A stretch of DNA of 43,401 nt from assembly GCA_013821605.1 (NCBI GenBank), contig JACDGP010000038.1, positions 1 to 43,401 on the forward strand, read 5' to 3'. Each line of letters starts with the position of its first letter. Position 1 is the stretch's first letter. A model generated the notes under the pieces. That model had not been told where the DNA came from. It did no database searches and saw nothing but the letters and a program-made list of their open reading frames with translations. The position numbers and the translations under genes were made by a program. The DNA comes from Herpetosiphonaceae bacterium. GTDB taxonomy: Bacteria; Chloroflexota; Chloroflexia; Chloroflexales; Kallotenuaceae. Of the stretch, positions 31,791 to 40,876 are shown piece after piece.

Positions 31791-31796
31791 TAGAAT
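31791..31796 (+). promoter_or_regulatory. -10 box of a probably leaderless promoter
   Basis: TAGAAT ends 7 nt before ATG 31804, and no Shine-Dalgarno lies between. The -35 is not clear. The layout copies that before the RHH gene at 4083. Confidence 0.45.
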
Positions 31797-31803
31797 GGCG
31801 GGC

Positions 31804-33057
31804 ATGAGCTACACTGTGCTGGCGATTGCCCCAACCTCCTTCTTTGCCGACTACGGCTGTCATGTACGCATCTGGGAAGAAGCCAAGACCCTCCAGCAGC
31901 TCGGCCATCGCGTGGTGATGACCACGTACCATAACGGCGACGATATGCCCGGCCTCGAAATCCATCGCTCATGGGACGTGCCCTGGATTAAGCGCACCGT
32001 CGTCGGCTCATCCCGCCACAAAATGTATCTGGACGTGGCGCTCCTGTGGCGCACCTTGCGCGTTGCCTTGCAGGTCAAGCCGGACATTCTGCATGCTCAC
32101 CTGCATGAAGGGGCGCTGATTGGCGCTATTGTAAGTAAGCTGCTCGGCCTGCCGCTCATCTTCGACTATCAGGGCTCGCTAACTGGTGAAATGCTTGATC
32201 ACGGCTTTTTGCGCTCGGGTAGTGCCTTTCACCGCCCGTTGCGCTGGCTTGAACAGATCCTTAATCGCCTCCCCGACGCCGTGATTACCTCCTCCTATAA
32301 TGCCGCTGATCATCTCTTCCGTGATTGGCACTTTCCACGCAACCGTCTGTATACCGTGAGCGACTCGGTCAACACCGCGCGCTTTCGCCCCTTCGATGGC
32401 TCCCCGGCGTGGGAAGCTGAACGGCAACGGCTGCGGGCTGAACTTGGTATTCCGGCTGGCCGTCGCATCGTCGTCTATCTAGGGTTGCTCGCACCCTATC
32501 AGGGCACCGGCAAACTGCTTGAGGCGTCGCAACGTGTGCTGGCCCAACAGCCCGATACGCACTTCCTGGTGATGGGCTATCCGGATGTCAGCGTCTATAA
32601 ACAACAGGCCCAAGCCTTGGGCATCGCCGAGCATGTCACACTGCCCGGTCGCATTCTGTACCGCGATTGCCATGCCTACCTTGCCCTCGGCGATGTTGCC
32701 GTCGCTCCCAAAATGTCGGAAACCGAGGGTGCCGGCAAGATCGCTAATTACCTGGCGATGGGCCTGCCGGTCATCGCCTTTGACACGCCCGTCAGCCGCG
32801 AGATCCTGGGCGATGTCGGCCTCTATGCGCACTATGGCGACGTGGCCTCCCTCGCCGAGCAGATCATACTGGCCCTTGATAATCGTGCTCTAGCAGCGCG
32901 TCTCGCAGCAACAGGACGGACCAAAGCTGTCCGTGAGCATTCTTGGGAGCTTGGTGGTCAACAAATTACCGCCATTTATGCCCGCACTCTGGCCCGCCGC
33001 TCTGGCCATCCCCTGCCACCCGTACCGACGCGCGTTGAAGATCCGCGGTGGGCGTGA
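31804..33057 (+). CDS. GT4-family glycosyltransferase
   Basis: This 417-aa protein has the two-Rossmann GT-B fold. The N-terminal part has FADYGCHVRIWEEAKTLQQLGH and the donor-side domain has YLGLLAPYQGTGKLLEA. The GT4 signature is the EGAGKIANYLAMGLPVIAFDTP segment with its Glu residues. It would add a sugar to a lipid or polysaccharide acceptor in the cytoplasm. ATG 31804 (MSYTVLAIAP) is chosen over upstream frame extensions because they run into the preceding gene. Its neighbour on the other strand is a decayed GT39 gene. Confidence 0.9.
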   Translation: MSYTVLAIAPTSFFADYGCHVRIWEEAKTLQQLGHRVVMTTYHNGDDMPGLEIHRSWDVPWIKRTVVGSSRHKMYLDVALLWRTLRVALQVKPDILHAHLHEGALIGAIVSKLLGLPLIFDYQGSLTGEMLDHGFLRSGSAFHRPLRWLEQILNRLPDAVITSSYNAADHLFRDWHFPRNRLYTVSDSVNTARFRPFDGSPAWEAERQRLRAELGIPAGRRIVVYLGLLAPYQGTGKLLEASQRVLAQQPDTHFLVMGYPDVSVYKQQAQALGIAEHVTLPGRILYRDCHAYLALGDVAVAPKMSETEGAGKIANYLAMGLPVIAFDTPVSREILGDVGLYAHYGDVASLAEQIILALDNRALAARLAATGRTKAVREHSWELGGQQITAIYARTLARRSGHPLPPVPTRVEDPRWA

Positions 33058-33163
33058 CTTCACGGGGTACGCGCTCTGGCATCGTGCTAGAAACTCACGT
33101 TGCTGATCCGCGTAGGCAAACTGACGATCATGAGCAGCGGTCGCGTCAATGTTGTTACCCAAA

Positions 33164-34568
33164 TCAGGGGCTTTTGAAGGTGGTAAGCTGCACAACGTTA
33201 GGGCCATCGTCAGCTTGCGGGATTGCCGTACCGCGCATCATAGGATAGCGTTTGCCTGTGGCTGGCGTGTACACGCCCAGTACCACGCGATATGAGCCCG
33301 TGGGAAGGTTTGCTGGCAACGGCAAGCTCAATGGCCGGCCAAACTGCTGACCGGCCTGCCAAGTTGAAAAAAGCCCATCATCCAGCGGGAGATCAGCTTG
33401 AGCCACATGCTTCCCATCCGCTGACAGCACATGCACAAATTGAAATACGCCGCCGGCTTGCGCCGCTTGAACATCCCACGATGGAGTAATTACCAGCGTA
33501 CTATGCAAGAGGGCGTGACTCATGCCCCGTAGATGCAGCCCCTGCCCGAACACAGCATCCACCGGCTCCGCAAATGGCCGGGGCAATTGGTACACGCTGG
33601 CGTAGTCGATGCCGTAGCGCTTCACCGTGAAGAGCGGCAGATTCTGACGGACCAACGCTTCCGCTTCAGGCCCATCCTTCTTTTGGGAACTGCGGCTGTA
33701 GAGTACAACATAGCTTGACGGCTGATGGACCGATATCTTGTTCAGATCATTGACCTGCTGTGGGACGAAGTGAACCAGCGTGGGCGGAATCCACGACAAG
33801 ATCGGGCCAATGCCGATGTCCGGGCGCGCACTCAGCCAGGCCCCGACTTGCTCCAGCCCTTCGCCCCAGCCGACGAGCATGACGCGCTGTGCGGTTGCGC
33901 CGCCGCCTAAGAGCGGATTGAAATAAGCAAGATAGTACGGCTGATAATACAGATCGTTGATGAGCAGCACCGCGCACACACTTACCAGCGCCAGCACCTG
34001 CACAACGCCGCCGCGCCCCCAGCTATGCCTGCTCGTCCAGCGCCCAACCACCTGCACCAGCGCCATCCAGCCAGCAGCGGCAAGCACTGTAAGTGCAGGC
34101 CAGATCGGCAGCAGATAGCGATCCAGTTTGTTGGCACCGAAGCTCATTACGATCGCAAAAAAGAGCGCAAAGCCGGCCAGCGGGAGGAGCACCCGCCGTG
34201 CGCTGCGCTCTCGAAGCGCCAATGGCAGGAGCAGCAGGCCCACCGATCCCGTGTCGCAGCGCAATCGAGCGGCCAAGCATGCCGAGCCACATCGTCGTGA
34301 CGCCTGGGTGACCCGACCGGTTGGTCTCTGCCCAGCTATGAGCCTGGATGGCCAGGCTAAACGCACGTACGCGCGGCATCCAGTGATACGCCTCGTCGAT
34401 CGTATAAAAATCGGCCAATCCCAGCGTACGCGGTATGAGCGCCAGCGCGCCGATCAGGATCGCCAGGATCACCGTTTGGATCTGATCCCACGTTTGTGTC
34501 GCCGACCGACGACGAGGCAATACATTTTGATTCGTCGCGACGTCGGTGGTGGAAGATTCAGAAAGCAT
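33164..34568 (-). pseudogene. GT39 (PMT-like) membrane glycosyltransferase with internal deletion and frameshift
   Basis: The start at ATG 34568 follows AAGGGA. The N-terminal piece shows a membrane helix, then ADFYTIDEAYHWMPR and SGHPGVTTMWLGMLGRS, the DE-containing loop and GHPG motif of dolichyl-phosphate-mannose-protein mannosyltransferase-like enzymes. Near 34240-34260 the frame changes and the text resumes at VGLLLLPLALRERSARR and MSFGANKLDRYLLPIWPAL, the C-terminal half of the same family. About 200-300 residues of the central membrane region are missing. Such enzymes normally have 12 or so membrane segments, so the product cannot work. Confidence 0.82.
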
Positions 34569-34687
34569 GGTGGTCCCTTGCAAGTAATCCCGTTGGCCTG
34601 ACTATGGATTGCGTTGCAGTAGCGATCGGCAAGCACAGACCCAGTAAATTGATCAAGCGTAACGAGTATCATTATCTAGGTTTGGGC

Positions 34688-35782
34688 CTACAGCTTGCGC
34701 ACGAGATAGATCATCCCCAACTCCTGATCCATCACCAGCAGGCCACCCTCACGCGCAGCCCGCACATCCATCGGTCGTTTCATCCCGCCAATAAAGGTCG
34801 TCGGTTTCATCGACAGTTCATCGCCAAGCTGGACCACGGCGACCCGCGACGGTTGACCGTTCCACAGTGCCACAAATAACGCGTGGTTATATGGGGCTGG
34901 CCATTTGGTATTGCCCCCCCATTCGAGGCCGGTTGGTGTGGCATGGGGCTCAAAGAGTCCGATCGGCAACTCGGTGGCCTTGCAGCTGGCTTTGCTCCCA
35001 CCATGCTCCGGCGCTGGCTGCTGAGCAGCAAAGCAGCGCGGCCAGCCGTAATCTTTGCCCTCGGTGATCTGGTTCAACTCCTCTGGTGGAACTGCTCCTG
35101 CCAAGGCATCGTCGTTGATTTCCGTTGACCATACCGCCCCGCTATTAATGTCGCTCGCATGGGCGTACGCGCCCTTGAAGCCCTTCGCATACACGCGTGG
35201 CGTTGTTTCGCCCGGCTTCAAGGTCAGTAGTAGACCGGAGTCGGGGCTACCATTGCCTGAGCTTTCAAACAGAAGCCGGTCATCCGGCAGCAGGTCGATC
35301 TGCCCATTTGAACGACCGTTGAAAGGCAGATCTTTAACGACGGTGGTCGGCGGGGCCAGCGTCGCGCTTGTGCCCTTGGTCTCAAGAATATCGCGCTTCG
35401 CTACCAACCACAACTCGTCTTTACGCCAGGCGATCCCCGTGGGTTTGTCGAGGCCGTCAAGCAGCACGCGTGGCATCGCATTGGGACCATCAAGCACAAC
35501 CACCTGCCCTTTGCGATCATCTTCGCCGCCGTTTAATTGTGCGACATACAGTTTGTTATCCGGACCATAGGCCATCGCTGTTGGCTGGTGCAATCCTGTG
35601 GCATAGACCGTCGCGCTAAAGCCGGGCAGAAGCTGAAGGCCATTGGGTGCGGGTACAGCACTGCCGGTTGTGGTGGGTGTGCTTGTCGTTGTGCCGCAGG
35701 CAACCAGCATCAAGGCGAGGCAGAGTGTGAGCAGCCCATGAACGCTTGGTCCTTTATTTGCCACTGGCCAACTTTTGGACAC
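34688..35782 (-). CDS. Sorbosone/glucose dehydrogenase-like beta-propeller lipoprotein
   Basis: This 364-aa protein has an N-terminal lipoprotein signal with lipobox LMLVAC (Cys29), a Thr-rich linker, then a six-bladed propeller resembling the sorbosone dehydrogenase (GSDH) family: GLHQPTAMAYGPDNKLYVAQ, GLDKPTGIAWRKDELWLV, NQITEGKDYGWPRCF and PTGLEWGG. Classical members use PQQ and oxidise sugars; whether this one binds PQQ is not readable. The chosen GTG 35782 has AAGG 4 nt upstream and overlaps the SDR gene by 29 bp; GTG 35764 is an alternative. It is the last gene of the minus-strand run with the SDR and the synthase. Confidence 0.82.
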   Translation of the reverse strand: MSKSWPVANKGPSVHGLLTLCLALMLVACGTTTSTPTTTGSAVPAPNGLQLLPGFSATVYATGLHQPTAMAYGPDNKLYVAQLNGGEDDRKGQVVVLDGPNAMPRVLLDGLDKPTGIAWRKDELWLVAKRDILETKGTSATLAPPTTVVKDLPFNGRSNGQIDLLPDDRLLFESSGNGSPDSGLLLTLKPGETTPRVYAKGFKGAYAHASDINSGAVWSTEINDDALAGAVPPEELNQITEGKDYGWPRCFAAQQPAPEHGGSKASCKATELPIGLFEPHATPTGLEWGGNTKWPAPYNHALFVALWNGQPSRVAVVQLGDELSMKPTTFIGGMKRPMDVRAAREGGLLVMDQELGMIYLVRKL

Positions 35783-36707
35783 TGGCCTTTTGTTCGTTCA
35801 GTGGTATGTTGACGTAGTCGATGCCATCCTTGAAATCCTTAGGCGTGCGCTCAAGGATCGCGCCAGTCGCACTATCTGGGGCTGAGTTGTCGAGCCGCAG
35901 CATCTTTAATTGCTCGATCGTGACCGGTGGATTTGGCAACACCTTGTCCATAATCAGCACCGGCAGCTTCATCAAGCCAATCGGTACATGCAGCTTGCCG
36001 CGTTTAACGCCGACCACCGCCATGATCTCATTCATCATCGCTTCGTACAAGATGCGCCGTGGCCCACCAAGTTGATACACATGGCCGATCATCGCGTCAT
36101 CATCAAGCGCCTTGACGAAGGCATCAACGACATCGCCGATCCACACCGGTTGGAAGGGCGTTGCACCGTCACCTACCACCGGCATGATCGGCGCGGGCAG
36201 CACAAACAGTGGCTTACGGACGAGATCGGCCAGCTTATTAACAAATTCATCACCCTCGCCAAAAACAACCGACGGCTGAAAGACTGTCCAGGCCAGACCG
36301 CTCTGTTCTACATACTGCTGGGCACGGAATTTCGTATCGAAGTACGGCAGATTGGGATCGGGCCGCACTCCGAGCGCGCTCATATGCACAAAACGTTTGA
36401 CGCCCGCCGCTTTGGCAGCATCCACAATATTAATCGTACCCGCATAATTAATGCGCTCGAAGGTCAATCCACCGGGGCGTTCGCGAATAATCGCTACCAA
36501 GTGAATCACCTTGTCGACCCCTTCCATCGCCTTTGCAAGACTTGTGGGATCGGTCACATCGCCTTGCGCCAGTCCAACATTGCCGGTCGCTAGGTGCTGA
36601 AACTTCGTGGGATCACGGGCTAAAATACGTACCGGTTCCCCACGTCCGCGCAGCTTCGCCAGCAGATAGCTTCCCACATAGCCGGTTCCACCGGTCAATA
36701 AAATCAT
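35754..36707 (-). CDS. NAD(P)-binding atypical SDR (NDUFA9-like)
   Basis: This 317-aa protein starts at ATG 36707, with GAGG about 9 nt upstream; the frame from 36743 overlaps the synthase gene and is rejected. The glycine motif is TGGTGYVGS near the N-terminus, followed by VDKVIHLVAIIRERPGG and a YFDTK segment in place of YxxxK. The FQPSVVFGEGDEFVNKL pattern fits atypical extended SDRs such as complex I subunit NDUFA9 homologs. It lies 20 bp after the phytoene/squalene synthase gene, so a role in isoprenoid or quinone metabolism is possible but unproven. Confidence 0.87.
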   Translation of the reverse strand: MILLTGGTGYVGSYLLAKLRGRGEPVRILARDPTKFQHLATGNVGLAQGDVTDPTSLAKAMEGVDKVIHLVAIIRERPGGLTFERINYAGTINIVDAAKAAGVKRFVHMSALGVRPDPNLPYFDTKFRAQQYVEQSGLAWTVFQPSVVFGEGDEFVNKLADLVRKPLFVLPAPIMPVVGDGATPFQPVWIGDVVDAFVKALDDDAMIGHVYQLGGPRRILYEAMMNEIMAVVGVKRGKLHVPIGLMKLPVLIMDKVLPNPPVTIEQLKMLRLDNSAPDSATGAILERTPKDFKDGIDYVNIPLNEQKASVQKLASGK

Positions 36708-36727
36708 GGCGTAGTCCTCATTACTGA

Positions 36728-37663
36728 TTATGGGCGCAAACAATCGCCGAGTGCGGTATTGCCAGCGCGCAGTTGCGCTAGGCGGTACCGGATGCGGGGC
36801 AGCAGCAGGAGCTTTTCATGCAGCGGCACGAAGGCGCGTTGCGTAAAAACGTTGTAATCAAGAGCCACGATTCGAGGCAGGATCGCCCGGTAGATGAGCG
36901 CCGCCGTTGCCACGGCAAATTGCCCATCGGCGTGGAGCATCGTGACACCGGGCCAGCCGGCCCGATACCATTGTTCTGCCCGTGCGATCTGGAAGCGCAT
37001 CAGTCGCCGGAAGCGCTCACTCATGCGCCCATGCAGAATCTCTGCTTCTGAAACGCCAAAGTGTGCCAACTCTTCTAAGGGTAGGTAAATGCGACCGCGG
37101 GCTGCATCCTCACCCACATCGCGCAAGATATTCGTAAGCTGGAGCGCAATGCCCAGCTTGATCGCAAATGGCTCTGCGTCGCCCTCAAACCCAATAATGC
37201 GCATTGCCAGCAGCCCCACGACCGAAGCCACCCGGTAACAATACAGCCACAGATCCTCAAAGGTCTCATAGCGGCTGATGCTCAGGTCCATACCAACGCC
37301 AGAGATCAGTTCGTCGGCCAGCGCAGTCGGTAGCTCATAGCAGCGGCAGGCGTCGGTCCAGGCCAACAGCACAAGCACATCGGGAGCAGGGACCATATGG
37401 TGCAGTTGCGCAATCCACTGGTGCAAGGCCGCTGCCGGGTCGCTGTGTTCGTCGACCAAATCATCCGAGGTCCGCGAAAAGGCATACAGCGCTTCCATAG
37501 CACGGCGCTTCGGTTCCGGCAAAAGCTGCGTTGCCAGGGCAAAGCTTTTTGAGGCGTTACGCGTAATTCGTCGGCATTCGGCATAGGCGGCGGGCAACAC
37601 GACCGGCAAGTGATAGGAGTGAAGTGTTTCTGCGACGTCGCTGAAGATGGGGCGCGTGGTCAT
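36728..37663 (-). CDS. Squalene/phytoene synthase family protein
   Basis: This 311-aa protein has the two Asp-rich prenyl-diphosphate sites: DDLVDE at 67-72 and DVGEDAARGRIYLP at 182-195, with the intervening GVGMDLSISRYET. The enzyme condenses two GGPP (phytoene) or two FPP (squalene). By eye both are possible, but the CrtB-like second motif favours phytoene. Met 37663 is chosen, with AAGGAG about 12 nt upstream; a frame to 37705 also exists. It heads an operon with the SDR and the propeller lipoprotein and diverges from yggT. Confidence 0.9.
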   Translation of the reverse strand: MTTRPIFSDVAETLHSYHLPVVLPAAYAECRRITRNASKSFALATQLLPEPKRRAMEALYAFSRTSDDLVDEHSDPAAALHQWIAQLHHMVPAPDVLVLLAWTDACRCYELPTALADELISGVGMDLSISRYETFEDLWLYCYRVASVVGLLAMRIIGFEGDAEPFAIKLGIALQLTNILRDVGEDAARGRIYLPLEELAHFGVSEAEILHGRMSERFRRLMRFQIARAEQWYRAGWPGVTMLHADGQFAVATAALIYRAILPRIVALDYNVFTQRAFVPLHEKLLLLPRIRYRLAQLRAGNTALGDCLRP

Positions 37664-37812
37664 GGGGCAGCCAACTCCTTCTCCAAAACGTGTATCGCCT
37701 GACATCGACCTACATCAACCATCACGGACCTCACTCGTATCTTCAGTATAGCCACGGCCCTATGTGGTGTCAATCAATCACCTTAGTCGAGGCCAGTCGA
37801 CGCCCAAGACCA

Positions 37813-37821
37813 TGCTATAAT
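37813..37821 (+). promoter_or_regulatory. Extended -10 promoter for yggT
   Basis: TGC-TATAAT is a perfect extended -10 element; no -35 is evident. The leader would be about 80 nt. Confidence 0.6.
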
Positions 37822-37862
37822 CGAGGATATGCAACCACCTGCCATATTCGAACGTAAAACAG

Positions 37863-37888
37863 AACAGCAGCCTATACAGCTGCTTGTT
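37863..37888 (+). other. Leader hairpin before yggT
   Basis: AGCAGC (37866-37871) pairs with GCTGCT (37879-37884) over a 7-nt loop. AAC and GTT extend the stem with one bulge. It lies between the promoter and the GAGGG ribosome site. Confidence 0.45.
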
Positions 37889-37905
37889 ATCTGAGGGAAA
37901 CGCAT

Positions 37906-38145
37906 ATGTCCGTTTTTCACCAAATCTTCGGCCTGCTTATTCAGGTCCTTACCTTTCTGGTCTTTGCACGCTTTATCCTGTCGTGGATCGATATGCAACA
38001 GCGCTGGAGTATTACCCACCTCGTCTATGAATTCACCGAGCCAATGCTTGGTCCCATTCGCCAGATCATGCCAAATATGGGCGGCCTTGACCTCTCGCCG
38101 ATGGTCGCATTGTTACTGTTGCAATTAATAGGCCGTGCTTTCTAA
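37906..38145 (+). CDS. yggT: YggT family membrane protein
   Basis: This 79-aa protein has two membrane helices (about 5-27 and 63-78) and the family segment FARFILSWIDMQQRW, then EFTEPMLGPIRQIMP. YggT proteins are small inner-membrane proteins linked to osmotic tolerance and to division or photosystem assembly in relatives; the molecular role is unclear. GAGGG precedes ATG 37906. The next gene starts 17 bp downstream. Confidence 0.9.
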   Translation: MSVFHQIFGLLIQVLTFLVFARFILSWIDMQQRWSITHLVYEFTEPMLGPIRQIMPNMGGLDLSPMVALLLLQLIGRAF

Positions 38146-38162
38146 ACCATAGGGAGAGACTT

Positions 38163-39785
38163 TTGGGCCGTCGCTTTTTGTTGGCCGCCGTATTAATCGG
38201 CGGCATTTGTACGCTTGGCATTGAATTATCGTCCTCGCGCTTGCTGGCACCCTATTTTGGCACCTCGCAGCTGATTTGGGCCAACGTCATCGGCCTGACC
38301 TTGATTTATCTAACCGCCGGCTACACCCTCGGTGGCCGACTGGCCGACCGTCGGCCCGACGAGCGTGTGCTGGCGACGATCATGCTGCTGGCTGGCCTTT
38401 TCACGGCCATTATTCCGCTGGCGTCCCGCCCGATCCTCACTTGGTCGACAACGGCCTTTACGACGTTGTCGGCGGGCGTCTTCTTTGGCTCGCTCTTCGG
38501 CGTGCTGGTCCTCTTTTCCGTGCCGGTCATTCTGCTCGGCATGGTGTCGCCCTTCGCCATCCGCCTGTCGGTACATGATCTCAAGACCGCCGGCAAAACA
38601 GCGGGTGGTCTCTCGGCACTCTCGACGCTCGGTTCGATCATCGGTACCTTTTTGCCGGTACTACTCTTGATTCCCTGGCTGGGCACCAATCTGACCTTCT
38701 ACTTCTTTGCGCTAGCCTTGGTGATCACCGGCGCGTTTGGCATGCGCCGGCGGCTTGCCTTGCTGGCAGTGCCCGCGGTCGTCGCGCTGGCCCTATTGCA
38801 ACTCGGTATCAAGGGTATTCGTCAGCCGTTCGACCCGCGCTTTACCTCGATCATGGAAGAAGAAAGTTTTTATAACTATATTCAGGTTGCTGAAGCACCT
38901 CTAGGGCCGGGAGGCAGCGAACAGATCGGCTTGATCTTGAACGAAGGCCAGGCGATCCACTCAATCTATAACACGCGCTATGGTGAAACCCACCAGACCG
39001 CCGATCTGCTCACCGGTGGCCCATGGGATTTCTTTAATATAGCGCCGTATGTCTATCCCACCCGCAGCAAGGCCGATGTCCAGAGCATGCTGCTGATTGG
39101 CTCGGCGGGCGGTACCATTCCCAAGCAGTTCCTGGCCTTCTATGGGGCGGACCGGCGAGTGGACGGCGTCGAGATCGATCCGGCCATTGTGAACGTCGGA
39201 CGGAAGTATTTTGCCATGCAGGATGGAACCGCTGCGGCACCGAACTACCACATCCATGAGGCTGATGGTCGCGTCTACCTGAATCAGAGCCACGACCACT
39301 ACGATATCATTGGCATGGATGCCTACCACCAGCCTTATATCCCGTTCCACCTCACAACTAAAGAATTCTTTAGCGAGGTCAGCGACCACTTGTCGCCGCA
39401 AGGCGTGGCTGTTGTGAATGCTGGCAAGCCCGGCACTGATTACCGCCTAGTACATACACTGGCCGACACGATGAAGTCCGTCTTTCCGCAGGTCTTCATC
39501 CTCGATGTGCCCTCGTTTGGCAACTCGATTGTGATCGGGGTTAAGCAACCGGTAGGTGATGGCGTTGTCAACTTCCATACCAATAGCTTGGCTATGCCTG
39601 ATGCTGTGCTACAAGGTGTCATGCGCGAGGCTGAGGCTGGGGACGACCGCACCGGCAAGCTGCCGCTGCGTGAGTGGACAGATAGTGATGTTGCGAACGC
39701 GCGGCCGTTCACCGATGACTGGGCTCCGGTCGAGAGGGTGATCGATCAGATCATCGTTCGTGCTGCCACTAGTATGGAGCAATAA
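38163..39785 (+). CDS. Membrane-fused spermidine synthase-like protein
   Basis: This 540-aa protein has about seven membrane helices in the first ~215 residues (AAVLIGGICTLGIELSSSRLLAPYFGTS is the family opening). A cytoplasmic spermidine-synthase/methyltransferase-like Rossmann domain follows, with LLIGSAGGTIPKQFLAFYG and VDGVEIDPAIVNVGRKYF as nucleotide-binding motifs and YDIIGMDAYHQPYIPFHL after. The Gly loop and acidic ED fit S-adenosyl compound binding. Whether it makes polyamines is unproven; many fused members are of unknown substrate. The start is TTG 38163 with AGGGAGA upstream; no ATG fits the family N-terminus. Confidence 0.88.
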   Translation: MGRRFLLAAVLIGGICTLGIELSSSRLLAPYFGTSQLIWANVIGLTLIYLTAGYTLGGRLADRRPDERVLATIMLLAGLFTAIIPLASRPILTWSTTAFTTLSAGVFFGSLFGVLVLFSVPVILLGMVSPFAIRLSVHDLKTAGKTAGGLSALSTLGSIIGTFLPVLLLIPWLGTNLTFYFFALALVITGAFGMRRRLALLAVPAVVALALLQLGIKGIRQPFDPRFTSIMEEESFYNYIQVAEAPLGPGGSEQIGLILNEGQAIHSIYNTRYGETHQTADLLTGGPWDFFNIAPYVYPTRSKADVQSMLLIGSAGGTIPKQFLAFYGADRRVDGVEIDPAIVNVGRKYFAMQDGTAAAPNYHIHEADGRVYLNQSHDHYDIIGMDAYHQPYIPFHLTTKEFFSEVSDHLSPQGVAVVNAGKPGTDYRLVHTLADTMKSVFPQVFILDVPSFGNSIVIGVKQPVGDGVVNFHTNSLAMPDAVLQGVMREAEAGDDRTGKLPLREWTDSDVANARPFTDDWAPVERVIDQIIVRAATSMEQ

Positions 39786-39795
39786 GGACGTGGCT

Positions 39796-40173
39796 ATGCA
39801 GCCGACCCCGCCCATCTCCTCCGCACCCAAGCAGCCTGTACCACGCGGTATCATCCTGATCGCTGTTCTGCTTTACCTGGGAGCTGCTGTGCTGATTGCG
39901 ACTACAGCATTGCCCAACAGCTACCTGTTGGGCATTCCGCGCTTAATCATTGCATTAGGGGCCGTCGCGAGCGGCGTGCTGGCGACGGGCTTATTCCGTA
40001 AACGCCGCTGGGCGTGGTTCGGAGCATTGGCCTTTGCCCTGGTGAACGGTTACTACCTGTATCTGCGGCTCTTTCAAAACGGTCAGAACCAGATTATTGG
40101 ACTGACGCTACTGGCACTGATGATTGGCTATCTACTACTGCCGCATGTTCGGAAGGTATACTTGGGAACTTAA
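39796..40173 (+). CDS. Small four-helix membrane protein
   Basis: This 125-aa protein is not recognised. After a proline-rich N-terminus there are apolar segments at about 18-36, 46-64, 72-90 and 100-117. ATG 39796 has AAGGA upstream and follows the previous gene by 10 bp, so it is co-transcribed. Its last 80 bp overlap the convergent ABC ATPase gene, unusual for two real genes. It may be a DUF-type membrane protein. Confidence 0.65.
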   Translation: MQPTPPISSAPKQPVPRGIILIAVLLYLGAAVLIATTALPNSYLLGIPRLIIALGAVASGVLATGLFRKRRWAWFGALAFALVNGYYLYLRLFQNGQNQIIGLTLLALMIGYLLLPHVRKVYLGT

Positions 40174-40855
40174 CATGCGGATTGCGCTCGTCCTGGCCGA
40201 TCACCCCATCGCGCACATGAATAATGCGCTCGGCATACTCAGCGATTTCGGGCTCGTGCGTAACCAGGATCACCGTGATACCTTGCTGGCGGTTAAGCTT
40301 GGTGAAAATCGCCATAATCTCTTCGCCGGTCTTGGTATCGAGGGCGCCTGTCGGCTCGTCGGCCAGGATAATACGCGGGTTGCTGACCAGCGCTCGCGCA
40401 ATCGCCACGCGTTGTTGCTGCCCACCCGATAACTCATTCGGTTTATGATGCATCCGCTCGCTCATGCCGACGGCGCGCAAGGCCTCTTCTGCACGTGCAC
40501 GCCGGTCACGGCCGTTGCCATACAGCGTCGGCAGTTCGACGTTTGCGATTGCCGAGCGCCGCTGGAGTAACATATATTGTTGAAAGACGAAGCCAATTTT
40601 GCGGTTACGAATGTCGGCGAGCTCGTTATCATTGAGCTTGCCGACATCTTCACCGTCGAGCAGGTATGTTCCACCGGTGGGCTGATCCAGGCAGCCTAGC
40701 ACATTCATCAATGTCGACTTGCCCGAACCGGATGGCCCCATGATCGCCACCAGTTCGCCCTCCATGATCGACAGCGACACACCACGTAGCGCGTGAACAT
40801 CGACATCGCCCATGCGGTACGTCTTCGTTAGGTCGTTTATTTCAATCAATGACAT
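40094..40855 (-). CDS. MacB/LolD-type ABC transporter ATP-binding protein
   Basis: This 253-aa protein has Walker [10 protein letters not shown] at about 40-48, a Q-loop FVFQQYMLL, signature LSGGQQQR and Walker [14 protein letters not shown], the DEPTGALD form typical of MacB/LolD/FtsE-like ATPases. It is the third gene of the export operon, 21 bp after the permease. The C-terminus carries an extra ~25 residues after [11 protein letters not shown], encoded in the overlap with the plus-strand membrane-protein gene. It powers a mechanotransmitting exporter. Confidence 0.94.
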   Translation of the reverse strand: MSLIEINDLTKTYRMGDVDVHALRGVSLSIMEGELVAIMGPSGSGKSTLMNVLGCLDQPTGGTYLLDGEDVGKLNDNELADIRNRKIGFVFQQYMLLQRRSAIANVELPTLYGNGRDRRARAEEALRAVGMSERMHHKPNELSGGQQQRVAIARALVSNPRIILADEPTGALDTKTGEEIMAIFTKLNRQQGITVILVTHEPEIAEYAERIIHVRDGVIGQDERNPHVKFPSIPSEHAAVVDSQSSVPVASVQ

Positions 40856-40876
40856 AATACTTCTACCATTCCGTGA

